Assembly (NCBI GenBank): GCA_029379385.1
Contig: CM055605.1
Location: forward strand, 12,497,001 to 12,561,000
Direction: 5' to 3'
From: Quillaja saponaria
Lineage: Eukaryota; Streptophyta; Magnoliopsida; Fabales; Quillajaceae
Length of the DNA stretch: 64,000 nucleotides
Shown: piece after piece, positions 35,064 to 47,100 of the stretch
Layout: each line of letters starts with the position of its first letter
Position numbering within the stretch: the stretch's first letter is position 1
Program-made: the position numbers and the translations under genes
The notes under the pieces: model-generated
The model's input: only the letters and a program-made list of their open reading frames with translations
What the model was told of the DNA's origin: nothing
The model's database searches: none

Positions 35064-35773
35064 ATACTTGCCCCATCCAATTTAACCTTGTCCTCAAGAT
35101 TAAGCACATGATATTGATTGCAGAAGTCACTAAAATTTTCCTATGTCGATTCTTTAGGAGGTAGACCTTGCCACATAACCAAAACTTGAGGGGTCTTAGT
35201 GAAATTCTACCAAATCCATTTAGAAGCTATGATTGCAGCAGGGGTGCTAACAGGGGTCATTATGAATAGACAAATAAGGTAATGTTTGAGCTAGGGAATA
35301 TTAGAACCTAAAAACTGTTTCAAAAAAGAACTTGAAAATTAGGAATGGATTCAATGTTGGATGGTGAAGCCATAATGTATGCAATCTTCCCACCTTATGA
35401 ATAACAACAATTGTCTATAATAACATTTCCCAAGCTTCTACTTTGCTCCCAGTGCCACTAGAATGCTACCCAAAGGGCTACAACTTAACTAAAACTTTGT
35501 CACCAACCTTAAAAGATAAATCCCGTCTGTGACACTACAAATTCATTCTAAACTTTGCCTTGAGTAAGTTCCACTATAGTTAAGATAATAAAATGGTTCT
35601 ATGAGTAAGCAATGTATCCAATGAGCTTCTATAGCAGTAGGTCCTTTCTTGAATATAAGTAAGTTGTTTACCATAAAAGGCTTGATAAAGGATCATACTA
35701 ATAGATGCGTGATAAGATATGTTATACCAATACTCATCCCAGGATAAATAAGAATATACCAAAGAGAGGAGAA

Positions 35774-36065
35774 TCACAAACATAGGACTTGAGGTATTGC
35801 CCCAAAACACCTATTGAGAATCTCTGTTTGGCCATTAGTTTGAGGATGGTAGGCTGTACTTCTATAAAAGAGTGTTCCACTTACTATAAATAGAGAGTCC
35901 CAAACTAATTGAGAAAGATTGATCTTTGTTAGATATAATAGACTTAGGGAAGCCATACAGCTTGACTACCATAATTTTAAAAAGTTGGGCTACCTTAGCA
36001 ATAGTATATATGGCATGCAATGCATTAGAGTAGGCATACTTTGTTAATCTATCAACAAATACCAA
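35774..36065 (-). pseudogene. Gypsy A integrase fragment
   Basis: The readings VDRLTKYAYSNALHAIYTIA, VAQLFKIMVVKLYGFPKSII and RSTAYHPQTNGQTEILNRC are hallmark integrase core sequences (VDRxTKYAHFI; STAYHPQTDGQTEVVNR). The frame changes once near 35900. The first aspartate motif is present as VDRLTKYA; the SDRD motif reads SNKDQSF, so that catalytic D is lost or moved. Confidence 0.8.
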
Positions 36066-36599
36066 ACTATAATCAATCCTTGAGGCAATGGAAGATTTAT
36101 GATAAAATTCTCAGTGAGGTCCTCCTAGACAACATGGGTAGTAGTAGAGGTTGTAGTAAACTAATAGGAGCTTTGGTACACCGCAAAGAAATCTTATAAC
36201 AGTATTGTGCTACTCATGCAACAACACAATTTTGAGTTGAGAAGAAGAAGACAACCTAATTTTGTTTTTATATTAGAGAATGCGTTCAAAGCAAGCATAA
36301 TTAGAAGAGGAAAGTTTACTTGCAGTAAAGTCCTAATGCAAAAGCTAGAGTTCAAGGGTCAACAGGTTTTGAAACTATTATTTAAGTTACAATATCCAAC
36401 CGAGGCATGTCTAAGGTCATACAAAAATAATTGTCAGCTAGTGGGGAATCAGTGAAAAATATTTTGGATAAGGCATCTGCCACAACGTTCAGTTTACTAA
36501 ACCTATATATGATGGAATAGGTGAAACCCAATAGTTTCGTACATATATATAGATTCATTCTTCGTACCTAGTCCAACTTTACAACCCTTCATAGGCTGG

Positions 36600-38290
36600 T
36601 AAGAAGTCAGTCTTGTTTAGTAAGACGAAATTGGAAAAAGAAAAGAGAGTGCTCGACCTGGAACAATGGCTAACCAGTACCATAGTTAAATAGATATTTG
36701 CTCATATGTTTCTCCATCTTTAAGGCTTTTAGGAGCATTTGCTCTAGTAGATTTGTTGTTTAATAGTTTGGATAACTTTGTTCATAAGGCATTTGAGAAT
36801 TTGATGACCAATAATGATCATAAACCTTATGCCTAGCAACTATTTTCGCCACTTGTTGACATGATAAGTAATGGAAAAGAGCTACTTAAAATAAGTAGAA
36901 GCTTTGGATATAGTAGAATTGGGCACTTTACTAAAAAAAGGACAAAAGATGACTTGCCTGTGATAGAACAACACAAATGCACAAAGTGGAGGCATTAGTT
37001 TCCACTTCAAAATCCTTTATGAAATCTGGAAGTGCCAACCAACATTAAAGTGCAAGTCATGACATGGTCAAGAGTGTCGAAAGCTTTAGTGGCTCAGGGG
37101 ACCAAATAAATGCATTTTTCTTAAGCAAAGGAGTGAGAGGGAACATCAATACTGGCATTCTCCATGAATAGCCTTTTGTAATAGTCCGTCAGCCCTAAAG
37201 AACCATATGGTCTTTGATAATTGTAGGTTGTGGTACCTCCAAAATAACAACCAATTTAGCATGGTCAAGTCGAACCCCATTTACATTGATTACATGCCCC
37301 AAGTGCTAAATAGTATTATGGTTGAAAGTGCACTTACTGAGTTTAGCAAAGAGATGGTATTGAAGCAAATTTTGGAGCACTAGTTACAAGTGATGGAGAT
37401 GATCTTGAAAAGTTGAGCTATAGCTGAGATTGTCATCAAACAAGAAAGTGAGAAATTTCTAAAAAGTGGTTAGAAAATATTATTCATGCTGGATTGAAAG
37501 GTGGAAAGGGCATTTGTGAGCCTAAGGTGCATGACCAAAAACTTAAAAGTGTCCATAATGTATTCTAAAGAGATATTAGAATGATGCCTTCTGATATGAT
37601 GATAACTAGATATAAGGTTAAGCTTGGAAATACATAAGCTCCATGTAATACATCAAAGAGTTCATCAATGGTGGGTATAGGAAATTGATCTTGATTGTCA
37701 CAGAATTTAGTGGTTTTTTTGGAAATAAGAATATCTATATGGTTTAACATTGATTAGTGTGGTCTTGGGTAGGAGATGAATGTGATGATCAGAGGTCTTT
37801 GAGGTGGTAAGGAGGTGGGTTGTGAAGATCGTCTGAAATCCATTAAGACTGGATTGTATTTGGGGATAAAGTGGAGGAGCACTATCTTGGTGAGACAAGG
37901 AAATTGGAATGAAGTTAAAAGTAGTCATCTGTAATAAACAATAAAGCTCTAAGTAAGCTTTTGTATGCAATGTAGAGATATGGGACCAACCTGTAACCTA
38001 GGATCCCCAGATAACTAAACAACAGTACCATTAGCCAAAATCCATTATAGTAGCCTTGTAATCCCTCCAAATGGACCTCAAAGAAGTTAACTAGTGTAAT
38101 CATAATACTACAATAGCCTATTGAACAAGCAAGATAAAAATAACAATAGGGAAAACATGGCTTTGAATTTTCTAGGAACCTAGGAGCAGTGGGGACAACA
38201 TAACATGCATTGGCCATTGCCTAAATGAACATCAAAGGCCTTACAAGATAGTAAAGGTAAGCCTAGCTTGAAAGCAAAATGTCCTGGCAT
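36600..38290 (-). pseudogene. Gypsy A protease, reverse transcriptase and RNase H, decayed
   Basis: Fragments on the minus strand: HLLPKTTLINVKPYRYSYFQKNH (in two parts, about 37735-37800), the conserved start of gypsy RT; DNQDQFPIPTIDELFDVLHG at about 37630-37690 (consensus DRFPIPTIDELLDELHG); FDDNLSYS at about 37420, the catalytic FDD box; then YGSLGLTDYYKRL at about 37180-37210 (RGFLGLTGYYRRF). Protease-like sequence (KLGLPLLSCKAFDVHLGNG) lies at about 38210-38275. Several frameshifts and stops separate the pieces. Confidence 0.7.
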
Positions 38291-38310
38291 AAAATAATGA
38301 GTGGAATAAT

Positions 38311-40405
38311 CACTATTAGAAATTGTAGTATTTGCGTCTCCCAAATGTAAACATAGATAATGTTTATGCAGATGTAAATACTCATCTGCATCTGCTTCTA
38401 GATGCAGTTATCCTAGACTGTAAATAATATTATCTGCGTCTTCCTTTATGCATTTACTCACTAGATGCTGATTCTTGACACCAATAACTTTTAAAAAATT
38501 ATTGGTCACTGCAACATAAATGCTGATATATAGATGCAGATAGTTATGGTTATTTGCATTTATTAATGACAAACATAGAAAAGTAAATGGCAAATGCAGA
38601 TAAGCCAATATTTAGTTATTATTTTTATTTTTGCGAGTGGGAAGCACATTCGCTGATACTTGACTGTATTATTTTTTAAATTATTTTATATTTATTTAGT
38701 TTTTTAAATTATACTTGTAAATACTTCTTCAAAAGGATATTTTAGGTTTACAATAAAACTTGATATAAATAAATATTATTTTATAAAAAATCATACTAAC
38801 AATATTTATAATATATTAAATATATAATATATCGATCTAAAAATTATCTCCCGACTCAGGTGCATTTTCGTCATCTTTATCTTACTCGTCATCTTGCTTA
38901 CTAAGGTGTGACTAAAATAAATATGTTATAAGTTATACGTTGATGTCAATATAAGTTAAAAATTAAGATAACTTTAATTAATCTCGACGTTTTGCTCTCC
39001 GAACCCTATTTTGCAAAGTTTTTGCTTTGATACTCTAGCTAGAGCATAAAATCCTAATCGATGATTTAAAAAACATTATGTTTCTTTTTAAAGATCTTAT
39101 TTGTCCCATAGTCATGCCGGTACTCTTAGGATTCCCAAACAGATTTGTGCTTTACCATTTTGCCCTTTCGAACCCTATGTTGTAATGTTTTTGCCTTGAA
39201 ACTCTAACTTGAGCATAAAATCTTAACTGTTGAGGAAAATGCTCCATAATCATGTGAGTACTCCTCAAATCCTAAACAGACTTTTAAATAATCGTTTTGC
39301 CAACTGAACTCTATTTTACAAAGCTTTAGCTTTGAAACTTTAATTTGAGTATAAATTCCTAACAATTGATTCAAATGACATTTCGTTTCTTCATACAGAT
39401 CTTATTTATCCCCATGGTCATGCCATTACTCCTAACTTATAAATGACAATTTTACCCTTAATGTCTAATTTACCAAGATTTTGTCTAGAAACTCTAATTT
39501 GCGAATACAATTCTAACCGTTGGTCCAAATGGTACATATAGAAGAATAGATACATAGACCTATTGACTGTTTCTACTTATAGGTCTTATTCGTCCCCACG
39601 GTCATGCCAGTATTCCCATGCAAACTTGTAAATAATCGTTTTTCCGCCATCTTCCTCCCTTCCCACGCAAACCCTATTTTGCAAAGCATTTGCCTTAAAA
39701 CTCCAACTTGGGCATAAAATCATAATTGTTGATCCAAATGACATTATGTTTCTTAATACATATCTTAGTTAGTGTTCACGGTCGTGTTGGTACTTCTGGA
39801 TTCCATAACGAGCTTATAAATGACTGTTTTGCCCTTAAAGACCATTTCATGAAGCTTGCTTTAAAACTCTAACTTGGGCATAAAATCCTAATTATTGATC
39901 CAAATGACTATGTTGGTACTCTTGAATTCCCTAATGGACTTGTACTTGACCTTTTTATCCCTGAAACCCATTTTGCAAAGTTTTTGCCTTGAAACTTTAA
40001 TTTGGTCATAAAATCCTAACCATTGAGCCAACTGAGATTTTGTTTTTCCTAAAAATCTTATTATTCTCATGGTTATGCCAGTACTCTAGAATCTTAAACA
40101 CACTTGTAAATGATTGCTTTGTCCTGCCCAAACGCCACTGTGTAAAGCTTTTGCCTTGAAACACATTACTTTCATAGTTTTTCTATCGGTCGTCCAAATG
40201 ACATTTTGTTTCTTCCTACAAGTCTTATTTAACACTACGGATGCTGTGACATGGTCATCTCCTCCTTAGGTGTAAATAAGCATTTTGTCTCCCGAACCCT
40301 AAAAAGGTTAAGTTTATAACTTGAAACACATTAAATATCATATTTTTTCCATTAATGACGTTCTGTTTCCTTTTACAAGTCTTATTTAACACTATAGATG
40401 CCATG
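38311..40405 (-). mobile_element. CACTA terminal fragment with 165-bp tandem array
   Basis: It starts with CACTATTAGAAATTG, a good CACTA terminus. The next 500 bases carry many short motifs such as gatgcagat and ctgcatctgc. A zone complementary to the acidic-tail and 3' region of the element at 19065-29685 follows (about 38845-38935). About nine units of the 165-bp repeat fill 38980-40400, reverse complement to the array at 28130-28990 (for example gaaccctattttgcaaag and ttgccttgaaactctaac). No transposase sequence is present. The piece abuts gypsy remnant A on one side and gypsy B on the other, so it is a broken or internally deleted copy. Confidence 0.75.
38980..40400 (-). repeat. Tandem array of about 165-bp CACTA units, about nine copies
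   Basis: Starts of the phrase (gaaccctattttgcaaag) or its variants fall near 39001, 39172, 39305, 39462, 39666, 39840, 39962, 40128 and 40301. Spacing is 120-205 bases with most near 165-173. The copies have diverged considerably. Short open frames inside (39888-40070) are by-products of the repeat. Confidence 0.8.
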
Positions 40406-41519
40406 AAAATCCCCTATGCTTGAGAGACTAGTGATGAAGTCCAGAGACACACTTTTTCATGGACGAGTTAGGCACCAACAGATGGCCCAGTAGCCCTGTA
40501 ATCTTTTTTTGCTCCACTTTGTCTTGTTAGCAGATAAGACACGTTTTAGAGTAGCTCATTACGTCCTCCCTCATTTGAGGCTAGTAATACCCTAATTCAG
40601 AAAGGCAAAAGTTTTTTTCCAACCTAGGTGATTGATCCACAAAGTCTCATGACACTCCCTCATTGGCTAAGTTTATGATGGCTTGAGCAACCATATGCCT
40701 TATCCTAATTCTCCTTAATGCACTCACACATTGAAATAGTAACACAACTAGCCGATATGTGCGTTATGTAAGTCATCCCTGCAAGCTCAACCTTCAACTA
40801 AAGGGGCAACTACCTAATTAATTTACCTTTCCCCTCCTTGTGCTTAAATTCAAAGTCAAACTTTGATAGAAATTCATGCCAACAGCCCTGCTTGGGTGTT
40901 AACTTCGGTTGTGTAAAGAAATGACTAACAACAGTGTTGTCAGTCTTCAAATTGAACTTCGACCCTAATAAGTAATTTCTCCACACTCATAAACAATGAA
41001 TAATAGTAGAAATCTCCTTCTCTTGAGCTATATACCTTATCTCAACTTGTGAACTTAGGACAATCATAACCTACTGAATGGTTATCTTGAAAGCATGACT
41101 CCACCAAGGGCATAATCAGATGCATCAATTTGTACTTTCAAAAGTCTTCGAGCTATTTGGCAAGGCTAAGGCATGATCACTAATCATAACCAACTTCATG
41201 TCTTCAAATGCAACTTGACATGGCTCAATCCCAATGCCAAATCGTGTCCTTCTTCAATAACTCTGTTAAGAGCACAACTTTCCTAGAATAGCCTTCACCA
41301 AACTGCCTGTAGTAGTTTGCTAAACCAAGGAAATAAGCACAGTTCAGTCATGCTTGGGGGATTCTTCCACTCTTCAATAACCCTCACTTTGTCCGAGTTC
41401 ATTCATACACAACCACACTCAATAATCTGGCTAAGAAACTTCATCCATTTTTATGCAAAAGAACATTTTTCCTTTTTCATATACAATTGATTCTCTCTTA
41501 GCCTATCGAAAACCAACTA

Positions 41520-41708
41520 CTAGTGCTTCTTGTGATTTTCCAATGTGTAGCTATAGATCATAATTTTATTCAAGTAAATCATGACAAACTTATCCAAGTA
41601 CTCACAGAAAACCTGATTCATGAGAGTGTAAAGTATGACTGGTGCATTCATCAACCCAAACGGCATGACCAAGAACTCAAATGCACCACATTGAGTAACA
41701 TGAGTCAT
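41520..41708 (-). pseudogene. Gypsy B reverse transcriptase palm fragment with lost catalytic aspartates
   Basis: The frame reads MTHVTQCGAFEFLVMPFGLM, NAPVILYTLMNQVF and FVMIYLNKIMIYSYTLENH. The family consensus around the active site is (V/I)YLDDILVYS. Here both aspartates are replaced (YLNK), so this copy could not polymerise DNA even if the frame were intact. Confidence 0.8.
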
Positions 41709-42346
41709 TTTCGGCTCATCTTCCTTTATGATTCATACTTCATAATATCCCAAACCTCAAATCTAGCTTTGTGAAGTACTTGACACCACTCAGTTGGTTA
41801 AAAAGGTTAGTGATGAGTAGTATAGGATAACTATTCCACACTGTGACCCTTGTTAAGCACCTTGTAATCAATACACATTCGTAGGCCTTATGAACCTTAA
41901 CTCAAGCTGTTCATTTAGTTTTTCCTGAGCTTATCCAACTCAAATGGTACAATCCTGTAAAGAGCCCTCACAGGTGGCTTAATGTTTGGCATTAACTAAA
42001 TCTCGTGATAAATAGCCCTACACGATGGCAAGGTTTATCGAAGCTTGTCTGACATAACTGATTCATACTCCTTTAAAACTCCCTGTATTACTATTGACAT
42101 TGGCTCTCCATTTCCTTATCCTCAATAACCAAGAGTATCACCATAAAAGTAAGCTAGTGTCGCTTCCCACCCTTCTTAAACTGAAGAGCTGATAATTGCT
42201 TAGTCTCACCAAGTTGCTTGATCACGGCTGGCTACTCCATTATTATCATAAAGAAACTAGTAGCAGGGATTGAAATTGCTTTATAAGCAAGCATGAACTC
42301 TATCATGAAGACTATATCGAAGTCATCAATCTTAGCCACCACAAAA

Positions 42347-42562
42347 TCAATGTGGCCTTCCCATGTCCCAAGCTTCATATTCACTTACTTGGCTTTGCCT
42401 TCCAGTAGTCAAGGATTTAGAATTCACAGTATTCATCTGGCCTAAGTCCTTCTCCAACTTAAGGCCTAGCTTTTTAACTTCTAACTCTAAAACAAATTTA
42501 TGGGAAGCCCTAGTGTCCAACATGACACTTGTAGCCAGCTTCATATTAAGATGACCCTTCAC
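42347..42562 (-). pseudogene. Gypsy B protease fragment
   Basis: The frame reads VKGHLNMKLATSVMLDTRAS, HKFVLELEVKKLGLKLEKDL and GQMNTVNSKS. The retropepsin consensus is (L)VDTGATHNFV; here it is LDTRASHKFV, with the D kept and the glycine of DTG changed to R. The surrounding sequence fits the plant gypsy family in which the protease follows a CCHC knuckle. Confidence 0.7.
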
Positions 42563-42829
42563 AAATATAAGATCCTTGTCATCGCTTTTCTTAGATCTCT
42601 TAGATGCTTTTTTAGTACCTAATAAATTACAATGCCTCCTATCCTGGGCTTATCCTCATCAGAATCTTCCTCATCCTTATCAACGTAAGTATGAGATGCT
42701 TCACAAAAAGAAGCTTGCAAAGAATTTAATACAGTTCTTTCTAGACATTGCACAATTCTATTCGGTCAATTACACAAGTAGCAAGAGATTATCCTTGGTT
42801 TGGAGGTTAAGGTAGATCCTCATGATAAC

Positions 42830-43850
42830 TGTGCACTGTTAGTGGAGTAGAAAGGTTTCCTTTGATTCCCGCCCTCACATTTGCTTTTTCCCGGCTAGCC
42901 AAACTATCCATGATTACCTCTACTAGAAGAGCATTGTGGTTTCTTGCTAGCATAGCTCCCAAGAGCATAGTTTGTTAAGCGCGCTGCTACTGCCTAAACT
43001 GTAGCCAAATCCTGGACTTATTTTCATTAAAGTTTAGCCTTTGCCCACGGCTTTAGCCCTTCAAAGAAATATAACATCTTATCGTTGTATGTCATGTCAT
43101 GAATATCTCAGGGATGGTCCTCGTCTATTTCAATTCTGACATTTTTGGGCAAGAATTGGGTTTTCAACTCTCACTTCAAATCTTCCCAAGTGATAATCAC
43201 ACGCCTACCATTTTGTATGTCAACATACTTTGTCCTCCACTAAAGCTTCGCATCCCCATAAAGATACATAGTAGCTATTGTCACATTTCCTTCTTTTGGA
43301 CCCATTCTCACTACTCAAAAGTATTATTCCATGTTGAACAAAAAAGTTTTCCAACTACTTTGCATCGCGTGCCCCTCTATAGGCCCAAGGCTCAAAAGCT
43401 TTCATCCGATGTTGTCCCACACCCTTAATATACTGGTTGTAGTTTTCATTACCAAACTCTCTCATAGTTAAATTGAACTTGGTGTTCAGCTTACTAGGTT
43501 TATCTTTAATAATGGTCATATCTTCCAAAAATTTGTGCCCTTTAGATGTATTTGGGCTTGGTCTATGCTACCAACCCATTCTTCGTGTCCAGCAGCAGTG
43601 TCACCCATGTCTTGGACACCTTTGATCCTCTTAAATGCCTGTATATGGTTGACTAAACCTTCAAGGGTACTCACCTTTCTAAGCAATTCGGGTATGTCAT
43701 ACTCTCTCAATAATGCTCGTATCTTTATAATTGAGTCAAGTACTCCAAATAGCTCGCTTAGCTGCAGGTCGATCCAATCAAACTTCTATTGATATGTTAT
43801 ATTCTTCATCATGGCTAAAACAAAATACTACTTCCTTAGTGGTTTGGAAT
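42830..43850 (-). pseudogene. Gypsy B gag region, decayed
   Basis: Several minus-strand pieces (for example 43516-43710: MREYDIPELLRKVSTLEGLV, then QAFKRIKGVQDMG) lie between the primer site and the protease. They have the helical, charged make-up of gag N-termini. A knuckle-like CYLCN...RIVQCLERTVLNSLQA segment at about 42740-42780 precedes the protease. Assignment rests mainly on position in the element. Confidence 0.5.
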
Positions 43851-43870
43851 GTAGCTCTAATACCAACTGT

Positions 43871-44190
43871 CACAGTCGAATTCGCTATCATGTCAAGATG
43901 TTGGTATAGCACTTATTATCCCCTCGTGGGTAGCAAGTCAACTTCTTAAATGCCTTCGAGTCTCAAACCGCAAGGATAGTGTACAACAAAGTAAGCAAAT
44001 AAGCAACAAGAAAGCAAATATCACATTATCTGCAAGAAATGGCTTCAACTTCTCACTAATAGAAAAACAATCAAATTACAATGCTAGCAACTTGCTTGGC
44101 TATGATGTAGGCAACAATGATATAGTGTAGAGGAAGTTACAAGTAACACCAAGACATTTAACACTCATCCGACAAGCTCGTGTACAATTT
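43871..44190 (-). repeat. Probable 5' LTR of gypsy remnant B
   Basis: Adjacent to the primer site, the minus-strand sequence ends CGACTGTGACA, a normal LTR terminus. The other end is uncertain; TGTACACGAGC at about 44189 is a candidate. No second copy could be found in the window, because the 3' end of this element is missing. Confidence 0.4.
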
Positions 44191-47100
44191 TGAATTTACT
44201 GATGATATAGTAGTAACCCTTGTAACTCGATATGTAAAATTGAGTTTTAGATACAAGGTGTTAATTTAAGTTATAAAATAAAAAAAAATTTAATTAAATA
44301 ATAGTATAATTAAACATGTTATAATTCAATATCTTAGTATACAATTTTATAATATTGTGCATTTATTGTTGTAAAGTAAATTCAAGTGAGTGTTATAATA
44401 TATAGGTATTTATTAAGATTTAATTTCCATCACAACCAAATTAAATAAATAAACAATACAATTAGATATGTGCCTATATATATATATGTGTGTGTAAACA
44501 AAGCAAGAAAAATGTGCACCATATGTTTATAAATTAAAAAGTATATATATATATATATAACAAGATTAAAAGGGGACCACATATTTAAACATTGACCATA
44601 GCCTTAAATATCTTGTATTAGTTAATTTTTTTTAATTATTTGTTTTGTCCTCTTTTGTTTTCTTCCTCTAATGACCAACTTTACCACTTGACGTTTCACG
44701 ATTGTTCTTTGTTTCTCTTCTTCACTGCCATACTTGTCTTCCTCTTAAAATTTTGGTGAGTTTTAGAGAACTCAGGTGATGCTCCAACTCCAGCCAAGAA
44801 AAAGAATTCTTTCCTTTCTTTTCTACCTTATTCCTATTTTGTTTTAGTTGAGTGGTGGTTTTAGTGGATCAGGAGCTACTGGTAACTCAATGAAACAGGT
44901 GGTAATAGACCTGTTTAGCGTTCCATGGCTGAACATGTTACTCTTTCCCCTTGCTTAAACTCAGTTTTGATTGAGCTGCTGTACACCCCCTTTTTCTTTT
45001 CTTTTCTTGGCCGTATAAGTGCTCTAATTGTTGTAGTAGCTTGAATCAATTCCTAGACTCCAAACGCTTCCTTGTTTTCCATTATTGTACCTTGTCTGTC
45101 ATAGCCTTGGAGTTTTAGTTGGCTAAAAGTTTATCCTCACTAACAACCATGGCAGCTGGTGTTGAGGCTAAATTTTTTCCCTTTTTATTCCCTATTTTCC
45201 CTTGTGAGGTTGAGAGATATGGATTCTTCTTCTTATTTGTTTAGTTCTTGTTCTATTTGAGGATAAACGTATGTGTAAGTGTGAGTTAATTGAGTGTTTA
45301 ACTATTATTTCATAGGATGTCGCTGTCCCTTGTTTTAGGCAGCAACCTTGAACGGTTTTCCTTCCTTTTTGGCTGGTTGTTAAAGACCAAGAAAAGTAGA
45401 TATCTTGGCTTAGGAGGTCAAGGCATCAGCAAGAAATTTCTGGCCGTGGGACTTTAATTAAATGTAGTTAGTTAAGTTAGTTGGGTTAATTTAGATGAAA
45501 TATTTAAGGTCTAGTTTAAAAGTTTGTAATAAGGAAAGTAAAAGAGTGGTAATTTGTGAATCAAGATATAACATGAGAATTGATTTAATAATTGTGGAAT
45601 TGATAAGTTATTTTGGTTATCTCTTAAGTAATCCTTGGATTATTAAATGAACCTTAAAAGCTATAATTGAAATGAGTAGTAAGGTTGAGTTAATGTAATT
45701 GGATTGACTCTTTGGAGGTATGTTTGCATATGTATATACATACTTGTGGGATGAAATTAAGTATGCCCTTAAGATGTTGGTAAAAATGCCTACAAGAAAA
45801 CTAGTTATAATTTTATGAGTAAAATTTAGTAAATTTAGTTCATGGTGGTTAGTTATTGTTGGAATTTTAATAAAAGTTCATAAACAAGGGCAAATAGTGT
45901 TGTTTAATGTTATGGTTAAGGAGTTAATGAAAGTGAGTAATAGGTATGAACAAGGAAGGGTTAGTTGTGAGTAAAGTGTTGGAATATGAGAGTTAAGGGG
46001 TTCTTGAAGGGGTGCTGGGCCAGATTTTGTGGATTAGAGAAATCTTGTGTTTCGGATGCATTCAATTCTGAATTAAATTAAGACTTCAAAAGAGAAAGTG
46101 TAGCTTGGGTCTTGGAATATTGTCCGCAAAATTTCGTAACCTGGTTCTAAATATACTTATTGGTAGAGTTATTGGACTGTAACTAGGTCATGTAAGATTT
46201 TTAGTGAACCTCAATTTATCTGGAAGACTTTGATGGGTGTTGTGGATGGAATTAGCTTAGGACCTCTAAATGAAAGTTATTCCCAACATCTTGAAACATA
46301 AGACTCTAGAGTTTCGTAATTTAATTCTCAAGTATGAAAATTCTATAAACATTAGAATCAAAGGTTGGCAACCAAGAATTTTACAAGTGCTTTGTTTTTG
46401 TTCATGTGAAAAATTGATAAGTTCAAGGCTATTTAGGAGAAGCTTCTAAATACGAAAGATAGATAACTTCTAAAGTTAATGTTTCTACTTGGTTTTATTA
46501 AATTTGATTAAGTATGTAAGTGAAAATAAACATATATCCAAGGGGGTTGTGAAATGTCTAAAAGGAGTAAATTTTAAATAATTGACTGTACTAATATACA
46601 CATTCAAATAATATATATGACACCTATCTAGAAAGATATACTTGTCTATTAATAAGTTCAAGAAATGAACTTCTTTTTTCCTAGAGAAAGTTATGTTCAA
46701 TTAACTAAGGTAAGGTCAGTGCTGCAAAGTCCTGTATTTTATAGAATTTGATGCAACTTCAAAGAATAAACTGTATTGATATACAAACCTAAAAATTACA
46801 AATGATATACCATTATAAAATACATGTGTCTAGTATTTAATAAATTTTACGAAACTGGATTTGAAATTTCTTAGAGGAAGATATAATTGTTAAAGTGAAC
46901 ACTAGTCCAAATATCATGTTTGGACAGTTTCAACATCTTTAACTCACTAGTGTTTTTCTATCTTTTCTAATAGTTTATTTCTACCTTATGCATTGTCACG
47001 ACATCTAAAATGTCTTTTCATTGTCAACCTTACCACATAAAATACAATTCATACTACTTGGCATATAATTACTTAATAGATAACTTTCATAAAGAAACCT

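Larger units (their letters stand above)
34763..38310 (-). mobile_element. Ty3/gypsy remnant A (protease to 3' LTR)
   Basis: On the minus strand the order protease, reverse transcriptase, RNase H, integrase, polypurine tract, LTR is preserved, as in Ty3/gypsy elements. It ends abruptly at 38310 against a CACTA terminus (CACTATTAGAAAT). Its gag and 5' LTR may be the pieces at 48542-49573, which have the same LTR family and orientation. If so, the two halves were pushed apart by later insertions. All reading frames are broken. Confidence 0.7.
40406..43870 (-). mobile_element. Ty3/gypsy remnant B (primer site, gag, protease, RT, RNase H, integrase start)
   Basis: On the minus strand: a tRNA-Met type primer site TTGGTATTAGAGC (about 43853-43870; consensus TGGTATCAGAGC), gag (43.8-42.9 kb), protease (42562-42347), reverse transcriptase (about 41.9-41.5 kb), RNase H end (about 40.9 kb; KLTPKQGCWHEFLSKFDFEF) and the integrase zinc-finger region (about 40.6-40.4 kb; MREDVMSYSKTCLIC, QDKVEQKK). 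The element is cut at the CACTA array. Frames are broken throughout. Confidence 0.75.
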
